From positions 136,552,533-136,616,532 of the forward strand of contig OX336393.1 in NCBI GenBank assembly GCA_946902985.2: a stretch of 64,000 nt of DNA. The letters run 5' to 3'. A program made the position numbers and the translations under genes. The notes below the pieces were generated by a model. It ran no database searches and was not told where the DNA came from. It worked only from the letters and a program-made list of their open reading frames with translations. Source of the DNA: Meconema thalassinum (Eukaryota > Arthropoda > Insecta > Orthoptera > Tettigoniidae). Shown one piece after another: positions 20,337 through 33,042 of this stretch; within the stretch, counting starts at the first letter, position 1; each line of letters starts with the position of its first letter.

Positions 20337-22400
20337 CGTTTCAACTAAGTCCCGTATGCGTTCATATACTATTCGTCTGATAGTGATGAAACTGGGTGAG
20401 ATGTTGTGTACACTTCATGGAAGGTTTCTGGCTTAGTAAATCCACTTAACAATAGGTAGCGCACGAGTAGATTCAACAAATGTGTGACGACGGGCGAAGC
20501 GTTTCAACAAAGTCCTGTATGCGTTCAATACCATTCGTCCGATAGCGATGAAACTTGGGTGAGAGGTAGTGTACACTACAGGCAAGGTGTCTGGCTTAGT
20601 AAATCCATGTTATAATAGGTAGCGCACGAGTAGATTCAACAAATGAGCGACGACGAGCAAAGCGTTTCAACAAAGTCCCGTATACCTTCATATACTATTC
20701 TACTGATAGTGATGTAACCTGGGTGAGATATTGTGTACACCTCAGGGAAGGTTTCTGGTTTAGTAAATCGACTTAACAATAGCTAAAGCACGATTAGATT
20801 CAACAAATCAGCGACGACGGCCGAGGCGTTTCAACAAAGTCCTGTATGCGTTTACATACCATACGTCCGATAGCGATGAAACTTGGGTGAAAGGTTGTGT
20901 ACACTACAGGCAAGGTTTGTGGCTTAGTAAATCCATGTTATAATAGGTAGCGCACGAGTAGATTCAACAAATGAGCGACGACGAGCGAAGCTTTTCCACT
21001 AAGTCCCGTATGCGTTCATATACTATTTGTCTGATAGTGATGAAACTTGGGTGAGATGTTGTGTACACTTCATGGAAGGTTTCTGGCTTAGTAAATCCAG
21101 TTAAAAATAGGTAGCGCACGAGTAGATTCAACAAATGTGCGACGACGGGTGAAGCGTTTCAACAAAGTTCACATACCATTCGTCCGATAGCGATGAAACT
21201 TGGGTGAGAGGTTGTGTACACTACGGTTAAGGTTTCTCTGTTAGTAAATCCATAATATAATAGGTAGCGCACGAGTAGATTCAACAAATGAGCGACGACG
21301 AGAGAAGCGTTTTAACAAAGTCCCGCATGCGTTCATATACTATTCGTCTGATAGTGATTAAACTTGGGTGCGATGTTGTGTACACTTCAGGGAAGGTGTC
21401 CGGCTTAGTAAATCCACTTAACAATAGGTAACACACGAGTAGATTCAACAAATGAGCGACGACGGGCGAAGCGTTTCAACAAAGTGCTGTGTGCGTTCAC
21501 ATACCATTCGTCCGATAGCGATGAAACTTGGGTGAGAGGTGTGTACACTTCAGGGAAGGTTTCTGGGTTAGTAAATTCACTTTATAATAGGTATCGCACA
21601 AGTAGATTAAACAAACGAGCGACGACGCGCGAAGTGTTTCAACATAGTCCCATATACGTTCATATACCATTCGTCTGATAGCGACTAAACTTGGGTGAGT
21701 TGTTGTGTACACTCCAGGGAAAGTTTCAGGCTTAGTTAATCCATTTTACAACAGGTAGCGCTCAAGTAGATTCAACATATGAGCGAAGGCGTGCGATGCG
21801 TTTCAACAAAATCCCGTATGCGTTCATATACCATTTGTCCGAAAGCGATGAAACTTGTGTGAGATGTTGTGTACACTTCAAGGAAGGTTTCTGGCTTAGT
21901 ACATCCACTTTACAATAGGTATCGCACAAGTAGATTCAACAAATGAGTAACGGCGTGCGTATCGTTAAAAAAATCCGTATGCGTTCATATACCATTCATG
22001 CGATTACAATGAAATTTTGAGAAATGTTGTTTCCACTCCCTCAAAGATTTCTGATTTAGTAAATCAATTTTACAATTGATAGCGCAAAATTAGATTCAAT
22101 TAATGGGCAACTGCGCGTGAATCTTTTCCACCAAGTCCCGTATGCGTTCATATAACATTCATCCGATTGCGATGAAACTTTCATGAGTTGTTGTGTACAC
22201 GCCAGGAAAGGTTTTCACTTAGTAAATCCATTTTACAATAGATAGCGTACGAGTATATTCAAAAAATGGGTGACGGCGCTCGAATCGTTTCAACAAAGTC
22301 CCGTATGTGTCCATATGCCATTCATTTCATTGCGATGAAAATTTGGTGAGTTGTTGAGCAAGCTCCCATGATTTTTTTGAGATAGTAAATCAATTTTACA
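20337..22400. repeat. ~163-bp satellite array, about 13 units, ABAB higher-order pattern
   Basis: Each unit has CGTTTCAACAAAGTCCCGTA, GCGTTCATATACCATTCGTC, GATAGCGATGAAACTTGGG, GTGTACACT and GTAGATTCAACAAATGAGCG. GATGAAAC-type anchors recur near 20385, 20546, 20712, 20875, 21038, 21196, 21355, 21520, 21685, 21848, 22008, 22172 and 22335. Units alternate between an A type (CTTCAGGGAAGG, ATCCACTTAACAATAGG) and a B type (CTACAGGCAAGG, ATCCATGTTATAATAGG) for the first eight, then diverge. Confidence 0.9.
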
Positions 22401-25310
22401 ATAGTTTAGATGTGGTTAACGGAAAAAGAAAAACAAAATTGGGAATCCAAAAGCACTTCAACATACAATGTTACAATGCCTACACTTTCTTTGATTGTCA
22501 TTGCAACGCATGCCGGGTACAGTTAGTGTTATATAAAGTCAACTTGGACAGCTCATACTGGGAGGGTGCTGTCCGTCCTCTCGGAAATTTATAAACAAAG
22601 CGCGCACAACGAACAAAGTAATTTACAAGTGCAAGTGTAAAATGATTATCAAGTCAACCGTGAGAACTCACATGGAGAGAAGGTTACTCCAGTACGTTCG
22701 AATGTTGTGAACAAAGGCCGCGCAAATGAACAAATTATTTGTACGAGTATGTAAAGAAATATTTTGATGTTTAATCTAAAGTCAAGAGAAGTATTTCAGT
22801 CGGGGAGAGGTTCTTCAGTACTGAACTTTTTGGACGAAATTACGAGTGCGCAGATGCCGTAAATAATAATAGAAGCCAAGTAAAGCTTATAATTATCAAG
22901 TCGCGCAGTAAGTAAAATAATGTGGTATTACAAGTAGATCACACCGTCATATTGGGTAATTTTGTAAAGCGCGCAAGTCATGATCTAGTTGTTAACAATG
23001 GTCACACTATATCCATTATTATAGATCATGGGATGGGACAGATGTCACAGGCTTTGTGATCTTATTCAAGTACAGACAAAGACACTGAGAATAGATGACT
23101 TGGAGGAACATTCACACTAGCAGCCGTTTGAACGAGTGTTCCAGGATCGCGTTTGATAGAGACTTCCATTGGAGTTAGATGTCGGAAATCGCGTCACCTG
23201 CAACTCTGTTATCACGCAAATATGGAATTAATGAAGCAAATAGTGTGAAGAAGTGTCTGTGTATTATAAATTTTAATGCATGTCAGTGTTAAAAATAATA
23301 TGTTGTATGATAAAATATAGTGGAAGATGTGTATTACCAAAGTGAAAATGCGTATCACCAAAGTGAAAAGTGTATTGTGTCCACAAAGGAAATATAACGT
23401 ATCCATCATGATGTCTCAGTAAAACGTCAAGATGGTGGGTGAGATGTGGTATCATTGGATTCGACCACCAGAACACAATGTGAGTACAGATTCCAATGAT
23501 ATAATGTAGAAGCTAACGATACGATATCTCTAAGTCGAAATTATGTCAAAATAGGTATTTTGAAGTAATATTTATACGAGTTCGCATTCCTCGTATTTGC
23601 TATAGAAGCATTTGCAAATTGAGAATGATTTGGCTTACAGGTGTTTTGCGTAAGACCAAAATAACTATAATGTTAAAGTTAAACAGTAACTTTATGAGTA
23701 AGAAAAGTCGAAATAATGAGATATTCAGCATGTTTGCATGAGGTGATAAAACTGCATCAAATCCCAGATAATTACAAGGTAAAGGTTATATGTAAGAATG
23801 ATGTCAGAATGTGTCAGAAATTAATGTTATATATGATTAAATGTAATGAGTGTAAGGAATCACGCAGTAACTGTTGTAATGTAAAAGCCAGTAAAAATTC
23901 CAGTAAAACATATACCAGTATGATAGGGATGATATGAGGAAATCATTAACCACGCTAGATGGAAGGGAAACTAGAAGTGTCATATGATCTGCGATATACC
24001 GACAGACCTAGTATTTGTGCTGCTGGTATGCGAGCAATTTAAGAGTAAAATCAAGATGATTAATTAATTAATGCAAGGAACGTTGCTAGAACATTGTCCA
24101 GACCATACGGGCTATTCTACGAAGGTTTGTATTGATGTATAGCCATGGGGCATACCATTGTATTGACGATAGCGGATGGAGACAGACAGGTGTCTGGGCT
24201 ACCATACCAACATCGTGAGGGCTTTTGATGATTAACGTTTGCCAACTCAATTAGCTACTCCTTGTAATGATCCGCATTGTGATGCGAGAATCTATTTGTA
24301 CGGAAGGGTCAAGGACGCCTTACTGAGACTTCGTGCGTAAAAGTGGCAAGCAGTAAGACCACTAGACCACGCCATTAAAAGCCGTATGCCGTTCCCCAAG
24401 ACTTTCGTGCCTAGTAAAACCCATTCCTTTGCTATATTATGTTATTGAGCCACGTTGAGCCAATTAATGTTAACCTGTTAATAGGATGTTAAATATTTGG
24501 ATATCCAGTTCATAACATGACACAAGTTTTGCCTTATACTAAATGCAGAATGAGAGTGCTACTTTGAAAATCTTGTTGGTGTGTGTGAATGAGTAATGAG
24601 ACAGCTGTGGGCGAGAAAGCCAGTCGACCGAAGGGTCAGACGAGGCAGCCATCATGGGTTCCTAGCGACCCAACCATAAGCTATTGTATTCACTACGGGT
24701 GGTAGTTTTACGACTAACCCTATTGTAAAGTGTACTGGAGACTACAATATCAAGGTCTGGCATTTTAATTAATAAGAAATTGTTTATTTTGACGGCAGAA
24801 ATCAATTCTTAGCATTATAAGGATGTTATATCCATCTTTTAATTGTTGAAATCGAGTGATATTTAGCCAAGTTAGCTGTTCTTAACACTAACTATGCTAA
24901 AAGGGAACTGACACATTATTTGAAGTTTAAAACCCAGTCTGAGATGCATATTTGCATACGGGTACCGTGAATGTGGATTTGATGCAAACATAACTAAAAA
25001 TCGACTTATATTTTGAACGACTTAGAGACGTATTGTATCGTTATAGCATACTAGCATTGTTTATGTAGACTAGGAAGGTACTATTGTTAGCGTTTGTGGG
25101 GAAAGCGGAGGAAGGAAACTATACACAGAATTAAAGTACATTGTTGTACAAGTAACCTATCGCCACAATGGCTAAAGCATTGTTGAACCATGAAGTAAAG
25201 TAAATATTCCATAAGCACTATGGATAGCCAAGCAATAAATACTGTAACGTCAATAATCTTGACGTGCTATTTGTGTACAGTTGATGTCATGTTTATTTGA
25301 TTTGTTTTGC

Positions 25311-25363
<53 letters not shown>

Positions 25364-25860
25364 TAAGTGATGTGCATAAGATATGAACACTGTGTCAAAT
25401 GACAAGAATGCATTACCATAATTGGAACTGTTCAATGAAGTCTAGAATAAGGTGTATTGAGACACCAGAGGTAGACTCACAGACTCACAGGAAGAGTTGT
25501 AGCAGCATGCCTGGTGAGGTCGAATTGCGATCTCAGCTGCGGACCACAGATGATGCAGATTAGCATTCAGTGTCCCTTTGCCATTATCATCTGTGTGATC
25601 CAAAGTTTATTTTGATTATTGTGGGATGAATTTAAATGTAAATTGGTGGTTTGTTGTGTGTAATAGCCATGATTTAAAACATTAAATATTGTATTTTAGG
25701 AAGTTGTTTACCCTTTTCTTGTAGAGTAGTACCTGGTAGTATTCGGATCCTGAATATATGTTCGCACTGTGGGGAGACGCACCATGCCCCGAAAGGACAG
25801 AGCAAGTCGGGATGTGAATACATGTTCTCCACATGATGTCAAATGGGTACAATACATACA
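22400..25860. other. Unassigned AT-rich sequence
   Basis: No gene or transposon recognised. A (TTA)n microsatellite lies at about 25310-25363 and produces a poly-Asn frame on the minus strand. A degenerate tRNA-like block (GGCGTGGTCTAGTGGTC on the minus strand, about 24376-24360) may be an old SINE head. Confidence 0.4.
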
Positions 25861-25864
25861 TACA

Positions 25865-25992
25865 TACATACAGACAGACAATCAGATAACATTGATTTTT
25901 AGCCTACTTTTCACATTTTGCAAAAATGAGGAAAAAGTAGCCATATGAGATCGATCAGGGCAAATGTGTGTCTGTCTGTCCTCCTGTCTGTC

Positions 25993-26029
<37 letters not shown>

Positions 26030-27015
26030 CCCTATCAACTCCTAAACGGTTGCAGCAATCGAAACCAAATTTGGTACAATTAAAGACCTACACCAGAATA
26101 TCTCAAGCCCATACTTGAAAATGATGCCAGTGCTACCAACTGCTGGAAAAACGCTATAGAAATTTGAGCTCCATGTTGGATATCTTGGAAGGTATGCATG
26201 AGAGCTATTCCAAAATTAGCACACCTATAGATAATAATATTTCAGTTTAATTTCCAGAAGGCCATGCATGGCAGTGTTGCCAAAATGATTCTAAGCCTGC
26301 TGATAGGTTCAATGTTTAAATACATATAACTTCTACACTATCAATTGGATTTCAACCAAATTTTGTATATAATATGTGGACATAAACAGATATGACTGAG
26401 CATATTATTAAGAGCCACCAGAGCTGCCAACTGTTAATAAATGATCTTACTATGTTTTAAATCCAAATACCAATATACCAGAAAGTATGCTAGCCGACAG
26501 ATTTAAATTATGCACACGTATAGTACCTGACATACAAGATAAATTTGGAGTAACTAATATGCGTCAGTGCTGCCAACATGATTCCATGCCTGCTGATAGG
26601 TCCAATTTTAAAATGCGTATACTAACAAATGGATTTCCTCCAAAATTGACACAACAAGAGATCATAATATTTCAGATTATTTCTGACCAACACATGCACG
26701 ACATTGTTGCCAAAATGATTTTACGCACGCTGATATATCCAATGTCTAACTGCATGTAACGTCCATGCTGTCCATTGGACTTCAACCAAATTTTGTATTC
26801 TGTACCTTAAGAGATGGAACTAACAATATATTCAGTCATCAGGGCTGCCAACTGTAGTGCTCTATTAGGCTGCATTTTACCAGGTATATTTCGAACTAAT
26901 TCGAAATGTCTATATTACCAACTTAATTTCGTCATTATTCTAGATAGGTCTATATAGATTGGCATGAATCTTAAATTTTAAGAAAAATGGGCTCTTTAGT
27001 TCGTCACGGAACTTC
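25865..27015 (+). repeat. Dispersed repeat family B, diverged long copy
   Basis: Begins after a (CATA)n stretch with AAAAGTAGCC.TATGAGATCGATC, a (TG)n run (25976-26025) and TCCTAAACGGTTGCAGCAATC. It holds three loosely repeated blocks with TTCAACCAAATTTTGTAT and GCTGCCAACTG. It ends near TTTAGTTCGTCACGGAAC..CTTGTTA, the same 3' end as the copies ending near 46890 and 49920. Confidence 0.6.
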
Positions 27016-27305
27016 TTGTTAATTATGAAACAGTTTATCCCACCAATCAGAGCTCAAGAAACAGTTGTGTGACCAATTAGGTGAGGAGAGCATCGCACCT
27101 CCGCTAACTTCCACGGCCTCCTATTTTAAATTTCACTGCGTGGCTAGTGTCATAGTGGGGTATTCGAGGAGGCCATGGTTGAATAAAAGGTATTCACTGC
27201 GTCCCATGCGCTCTGTTCAGTACATAAAACTGGTGAAATCTCGACATGTATTAATGAATATTTATGTTCGAACATAAGATAGTTATAATTTTCGTCGAAT
27301 AAAAA

Positions 27306-27424
27306 CAGTCGTATGCAACTCGCCTATAATGGTAATCAAGACACTCTTATAGAAATTATAAAACTCACTTCGCTCGTTTTACTCGTGTCTTAAGTATTGC
27401 CATTATAGGCTCGTTGCATAATGT
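27306..27424. mobile_element. Short palindromic MITE
   Basis: The left arm TATGCAACTCGCCTATAATGG and the reverse complement of the right arm TATGCAACGAGCCTATAATGG match. ACACGAGTAAAACGAGCGAA lies in the centre on the minus strand. The total is about 118 bp. It is a foldback-type non-autonomous element. Confidence 0.6.
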
Positions 27425-27889
27425 ACTATTATACACGCTAGAACTGATATTGAAGCGGGAGCCTAGGCGGCCGTGGAACACAATGTGAATAACTAATGTT
27501 AGACGGCCATGAGTGGCTATTGACGGATATTTAACCTTTCTTGTATCTGCGCTATAAGGTCCGGTGTCCCGACTCCCCCAGCGTACAATGAGCAAACTGC
27601 AGCAGTGCTCACTCTTCCTCTTGACAGAGGAGCGTACAGGATCCCCCATGTGGGACAGAAAGTATCATCTTAAAATGCACAGTAACTGGTGATGGAAATT
27701 ACATTTCAAGGGGCGGAACATAGAAGTCATCTGCCCATTGTTACACAAATTATTGCACAATCCTGAATCTTTCATAAATAGAGTTTAATACCAAAATGTA
27801 GATTTTCTTAAAATTAAATGATTAAAAAAATAGTAGTTCTGTGAAGAACTAAATAGCAAATGTTCATATATCCTACTGGTCTTACTTAC

Positions 27890-28175
27890 ACAGGAAATAA
27901 AAACTTAATTTTAAAATTTCGCACAGCGGACATCTTGAGGTTATGTAAATAATTGAACTTAATTAGATGGCAGTGCATTACACTGTGTATAAACATTTTT
28001 TGTACCAAGTTTCACTGCGCTCGGATGGTTAAATCACGAGAATAGTCTATTCAAATGTTTCAACTTGGCTTGAAATTGCTTCAGCCGTTTATATTTTATT
28101 AGGGACACACACACACGGACAAAAGGTGATCTCATAAGCCTTTTTTTTTTTTCGTAAATGAAAATAGACTACAAA
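27890..28175 (-). repeat. Dispersed repeat family B, short copy
   Basis: On the minus strand: AAAAGGCTTATGAGATCACC, a short (GT)n, AAACGGCTGAAGCAATTTC, AACCATCCGAGCGCAGTGAAA, then TCGCACAGC. These are the same ordered blocks as at 40531-41160. Confidence 0.7.
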
Positions 28176-28566
28176 TAAGGAATAAAGGCTGAAGTCCCAT
28201 TGTTCATTTGGAAGAAAATATGTAACCAGTTGCCTGTTATTGAAGACCGGCGAAACGCAAGCCCGTACTTTGGGGGAGGGACGCGTATGCACGACCAATA
28301 CATCCGAGACCAATACCAGCATGGAGGAGGTGGTCCAATGTATTGAAGTGACATTATGTATGGTCGCCGAACTCCTCTTGTGTACATCCTAGGATGTATG
28401 ACAGGCATACGTTACAGGGATACTATCCTGGGACCTGTAGTGAAAGGCTATGCTGACAATTTCGGTCCAAATTTCACTTCCGTGGACGATAACGCTCGCC
28501 CGCTGTTCTGTCAATATGGCAACATTCTTTCAGTCTCATTGCACGTTGGGACAGCTAGCCAATAAA

Positions 28567-28900
28567 CATCATAATGTGGTGGTATATTGGCTTTCACAGC
28601 CAGTGAATTCAAACTCATCAATTTTTCTAGGTTTGTGTCATGTCTTGTGTGGGGTTTTGCCTAGGAACACCGAGCTGGCTCATCAGCGGGCTCTTGGTGT
28701 CCGTGCCCGGACCCTCACAGGAGTAGCGAACTGCGCGCTACCTCCCTTTTATGCAGCGCACCTGCGCCTCTTAACTGCGAGAGCTAAAAGCTCAAGCAGC
28801 CTTTACCTCCCTATGAAGGCTTCCAAAAAGATGGTATATTGGCTTTCATGGCTAGTGAATTAAAACTCAGCAATTTTTCTAGTTTTTTGCCGTGTCTTGT
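28567..28900 (+). repeat. Repeat U, one full and one partial unit in tandem
   Basis: Unit: GGTATATTGGCTTTCACAGCC, CTAGGTTTGTGTCATGTC, GGGTTTTGCCTAGGA, GAGCTGGCTCATCAGCGGGC, CTCTTGGTGTCC, GCGCGCTACCTCCC, AGCTAAAAGCTCAAGCAGCC. A partial second unit starts at about 28831. Three more units are at 35343-35930. Confidence 0.75.
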
Positions 28901-29191
28901 GGTGTTTTCCGTCTGTTTTATTGCTTAATAAGTCCGTCGTCACTTTCATCCTCACTGTGCTCAATGGTAATATGCAAAACTTTTTTTTTGATGTGTGTAA
29001 TATCACTCTTGCACTTGCATTATTAAGGATGCCTTCACACAGCTCTTTAAAGATTTGGTCACTGGTGGGCTTACCAATTACAATCTCAACTCATCACATA
29101 TATTGCGTACTCATAGTAAACACACGTCGTGAATTGAGTCCACATTAGTATTGCATCAGTGATTGACCAACTAACTGCCGCGCCAGGGTGG

Positions 29192-29252
29192 TAGTTTTGG
29201 GGGGCAGATGACCTCGTAGTTCCGCCCCTTAAAACAACAATAACTAAATAAC
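29192..29252 (+). mobile_element. Hairpin retro-insert (tail type)
   Basis: GGGGCAGATGACCTCGTAGTTCCGCCCC-type hairpin (29200-29228) followed by TTAAAACAACAATAACTAA. This is the same 3' unit as at 4794 and 40843. A GGTGGT on each side may be the target duplication, but that is not certain. Confidence 0.65.
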
Positions 29253-29259
29253 TGGTGGT

Positions 29260-31560
29260 CTTTGTTAAATACTCCGATGGATATTTAACAAACATAACTC
29301 AATATAAGAAACTTGATGCCAGCCTTGTCCATACAAAATATGCAATATTGTACTCAAGTGTTACATGTTCAGGGATCAATTTCTCCTTCATCAGACAGAA
29401 TACAAGCATCTTGCAGAAACACGGATATTCTCTTCCTTATGGCCTGTTGTGTTAATACGGACATTACAGCAAGGATAATACCATGATGAACTACTCTGAT
29501 GGAACCTTGTAGTTTGCATTAAACCGATCAATAGACTGAAGTATCAAACAGCAACATTTGTGAAAAAATGTAAATGGTCAATTCAGGCTATTATGTATGA
29601 CATAACATGTCAACCACGGAGCTCTTGAAACATTGTCGCGGACCGCAGTTTGGGAACCACTTCTGTAGACAAGGTCACGGTCTCTATTAGTTTCAATCAG
29701 AAGTGTAATCCAGTTGTTGGTGTCTACTGCACAATATCGTGTTGAAGCAAATTGAAAGCCGCTGGCCTAGTTCGCCGGGAGACGCTCTTCTTCCTCTGGG
29801 AATAGGCCTACTGTATACTGCTTGCTTGTGGCTAGGTTAGGGATAGCTAGAAGAATAGTGTTACTTTCTTTGCCGATAGAGGGTACACATCCCCAAGATA
29901 AGGCGCGATTATCACGGCCAACGAGAATGACTGGCTCTGGTGAGTTTTCGTGACGTCAGCAATGTAGTTCTGTTGCACCACTGCCTGGTCTTCGTTTTAC
30001 TGCCGGTGTGGTACCTAGTCATCTTGTCTACATCATTGAACCTGTATAAACGTTGGTATTCATTTATCACTTGTCTTCATAGAAGGTATTGATACAAGTC
30101 GTTAGTCGGTGGGTAGTGTATTCCGCAGATCTCTTCTATAAACGAATTAATTTATGTTCCGCCCCTTGAAACAACAATAAGTTAATGATATCTATACTGT
30201 GCTGAAAGATTCTTTGATCTAATTATACTAATGTGCACATAATTTAACTCATAACGAAGGTCACAGAATCTACAACTCGACTTAATGTAGCCTGTTCGTT
30301 GCAGCTATTAAAGACACAACGAACCCTTGAATCCTAGTTCGCGTGGATTTTTGTAAGGAGTGACTTCAATAGGCGTAGTTTTGCAAACCTATAGAGTATA
30401 ATTTATCGTGTTTGAAAACACACGGAACATCTAAACTGCGTCCATTTTATGAAGATTCATATAAAATATTGCATTTCTGCTGCTTATGAATTGCTCTCGA
30501 CTTAAACGTACAAGCATCATCAAGCAGTACCGGTACATTGCCTACGTCACAGAAGGGTTTGGTTTACGCGCCATGGCCTGTCTTTCTCGTTAGCCGTGCG
30601 CGATTACAAATTAGCTGTGTAATACGTATATTAAATATGTTTCTCCCAGTGATACGTTTAGAGCAACGAAGTTTAAATTATTGTAAGTAGTCGGTGTTAA
30701 TAAACTGAATACCTACGTTGTTTGGAGTGTTTACTGATGAAATTGCAAAATGCTGGGGTAAATTATTTGAACGCCACTCCTCAAATCCAGTGTGCCAATT
30801 TGCACTTCGAATTGGAAGAAATTAGGAGATGATAAAGACAAAGAGTTATAACTATACCCATACATTTAGGAGAAAGTAGGCTATATGTTCTTTCCTGAAC
30901 ATCTTGTTCAGTTATTAGTTCATTAGTTGTACGTTTTTAGCTTATAATTACACATATTATTGTAGGCTTGTACTTACGTAAAACAGGTAATTACGACTAG
31001 CATACTCATATACTTCTTATGTAAATTAGAGTGTGCCAAAAATATCAAAATTTGTTCATTATAACCCAATTTAAACAATGAAAAGAAAACACGGTCTCTG
31101 AGTACGTGCGGGGGCATTGGAGTAACAGTGTTAGTGTGGGTAACGCAGGGTTAAAACTACAATTATCATCATCATCATCATCATCATCATCAATGAATTG
31201 CACTCCTCGTGCTTCAGATGAGCTCCATTTTATCAAATCGTGGGGTGTTACGACATTTGAGGGTTGTTGGTGGCTGCAGAATTCCTCTCAGAGCGTGGGC
31301 GAGTTCTGGTAACCTCGTTGTGTCAAACCACGGCAAGAACGCCGTGGTCAAACCCTTCATACCTGTATGCACCAGGACTATTAATATTCGCGTGTCTGTC
31401 CTCATCAGCATAGTCATTAATATAAGTCTCCTTACTTAGCTCGCCATAAGTCATTGTCTTTCTGAGCAACAAGTTCCTGAGTTGCTTGACGAATTATTCT
31501 CCAACAGTCATTGCTACTGAAAGCTATGTGTTATGTCGGGCCAGGGCCGCAGGTTTTTTC
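29260..31560. other. Unassigned sequence with simple repeats
   Basis: Contains a half hairpin tail (TTCCGCCCCTTGAAACAACAA at about 30154-30174) and an (ATC)n microsatellite at 31164-31192. I recognise no coding region. Confidence 0.4.
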
Positions 31561-31572
31561 GACAATACGTGT

Positions 31573-31745
31573 TCAAGGTCCGAAATAAATGACTTACTAT
31601 TTATACCCACCGCCTCGAGTGGAGTAGCGGTAAAGTGCTTGCCTCATAGTTCTAAAATTGCGGTTTCAACCCCAGCAAACGTCGGTGCATATACCACAGG
31701 CGAAATAATCTAGGGCAGGTGTGCTCAACTTAATTTGTGGGTGGG
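31573..31745 (+). mobile_element. SINE W copy 1 (tRNA-derived)
   Basis: AGTGGAGTAGCGGTAAAGTGC (box A-like) and GCGGTTTCAACCCC (box B-like) about 35 bp apart, then AATAATCTAGGGCAGGTGTGC. The same 170 bp recur at 32036-32206. Confidence 0.65.
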
Positions 31746-32035
31746 TCGATTATTTGATAACGCTATATTAGTTCCAACGTTCGCCACCAAGGGCTGGCTA
31801 CGATGGCATCTAGTAACCAAGTTCAGAACTAGTTTGTCTTTGACGGTGGCGTTTGGTTGCAAAAGTAGGAACTACTTGAAAATTGAATGTCTGCAGCCCT
31901 TACCTAAATTATAGATAACACACACTAATACAGCCATCACAACTAACACCGGTTATCAGACAGATTCTACACTCATCCAAAGTACACGGGGCTACATGAC
32001 CACGTTGTCGCAGCCCCTAAACTGAGAAACCAACC
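31746..32035 (+). mobile_element. SINE X, 3' part
   Basis: SINE X body (GGTGGCGTTTGG, GGAACTACTTGAAAATTGAA, ACACCGGTTATCAGACAG) ending in the hairpin GGGGCTACATGACCACG...GCAGCCCC at 31988-32017. It lies between the two SINE W copies. Confidence 0.8.
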
Positions 32036-32210
32036 AAGGTTCGAAATGAATGACTTGCTATTTATTTCCACCGCTTCGAGTGGTGTAGCGGTAACGTGCT
32101 TGCCTCATAGTTCCGAAATTGCGGGTTCAACCCCTGCCAACGTCGTTGGATATTCCAGATGTGAAGTAATCTAGGGCAGGAGTGCTTAACTTAATTTTGG
32201 GTGGGTTGAA
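32036..32210 (+). mobile_element. SINE W copy 2 (tRNA-derived)
   Basis: Matches copy 1 block by block: CTTCGAGTGGTGTAGCGG, GTGCTTGCCTCATAGTTC, GCGGGTTCAACCCC and GTAATCTAGGGCAGGAGTGC. Confidence 0.65.
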
Positions 32211-32497
32211 TGGCAGATTCCTAAACAAACCGTGGATCCTCCCTCACGTCCGGGCCGCGGGCTGTATGTTGATCATCCCTGTTCTCGAGCATCCATATAC
32301 TAGTTACGGTGTTTAGGGGCAAGCTATCTTTCGATTCGGTAGACCAGTGGGTCGAACTCCACCGTCCGTCGGTGGTCCTTAAAATGGTGTTCCATGGTTT
32401 TTAATTTTTAACTCGAGGCAAATACCGGACGACCTTCTAACATTTCCTTCCAACAACTTGCTCGGTGTAATGTTCATGTCCATTTCATCTTTCACTG

Positions 32498-32862
32498 CTT
32501 GCCACGGTGGGTGAGTGGTTATCGTGTCGGACTGCCAACCCCCAAGCTTGCAGGTTCGCTCCTGGCCGTGGTAAGTGATTTTTGAAAGGCGACAAATGCG
32601 ACGATGTTGGCATGTTAAATAACTCATTTGAATTCAGTAGGCCGTGTTCATAATGGCAAAATTAATCTCGGGATTTTCCACCAACACAAAGTTTCTCATT
32701 TCTCTACTAAAAAGCGCTATAGTATCAAGGAGCTTAGATATCTAACCTCCTTGACTTTCATAGCGCTCCAAGGAGCGATAAAATAAGACTTGCAAGTGGC
32801 CCTCTGGGTGTCAATTAACAAAGGTTGCACCCGGCACCCGAGACCATACGATATTATTATTA
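32498..32862 (+). mobile_element. SINE V (tRNA-derived), full length
   Basis: The head has CCACGG...CCGTGG acceptor-like pairing, box A TGGGTGAGTGGTTATCG and box B GGTTCGCTCCTGG. The body has TTGAATTCAGTAGGCCGTG, GGAGCTTAGATATCTAACC and CACCCGGCACCCGAG, ending CCATACGATATTATTATTAT. Flanks are TCTTTCACTG (32488-32497) and TCTCTCACTG (32863-32872), a 9/10 target duplication. Other copies are at 38893, 53515 and 56394 (minus). Confidence 0.88.
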
Positions 32863-33042
32863 TCTCTCACTGACTCTTCTCATGAGGTGGATGTCAGGCC
32901 AAAAATTATCCACCTCATAGCTCATCACATCTCATCCCCGTAGAAACGCGAATAATACAGGGAGGCCACAAAGTCCCGTCATACCAAACGTGTCCTTACG
33001 TGTCTGTTTCAGACAGTATAATACGTCTGCTTATACTGTTGG

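Larger units (their letters stand above)
17697..20337 (+). mobile_element. Penelope-like element (PLE) with direct pseudo-LTRs
   Basis: Direct repeats at about 17697-17788 and 20245-20337 both contain CTGACGATGAAAGACATGG, AACGCGTCGAATTTTAGTA and CACGGCATAAGCCCAAAATTC. They bracket a gene with a PLE reverse transcriptase and a GIY-YIG endonuclease. The downstream repeat abuts the satellite array. The upstream flank is not satellite. Confidence 0.9.

Noticed and set aside
20337..22400. CRISPR-like regular repeats
   Set aside because: Units are contiguous ~163-bp satellite repeats in a eukaryotic context, with no unique spacers.
25250..25435. Poly-Asn protein frame
   Set aside because: Made by a (TTA)n microsatellite.
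25750..25830. CSHCGETHHAPKGQSKSGC as a retroviral-type zinc knuckle
   Set aside because: Cys/His spacing does not fit CCHC, and no gag or pol sequence or LTR pair was found around it.
28089..28408. Overlapping minus frames near 28.1-28.4 kb
   Set aside because: They run into family B sequence and homopolymer; no protein similarity recognised.
32498..32580. tRNA gene
   Set aside because: Box A and B and acceptor pairing are present, but it is the head of SINE V, with a shared SINE body and target duplication. The same applies to heads in SINEs W, X, Y and Z.
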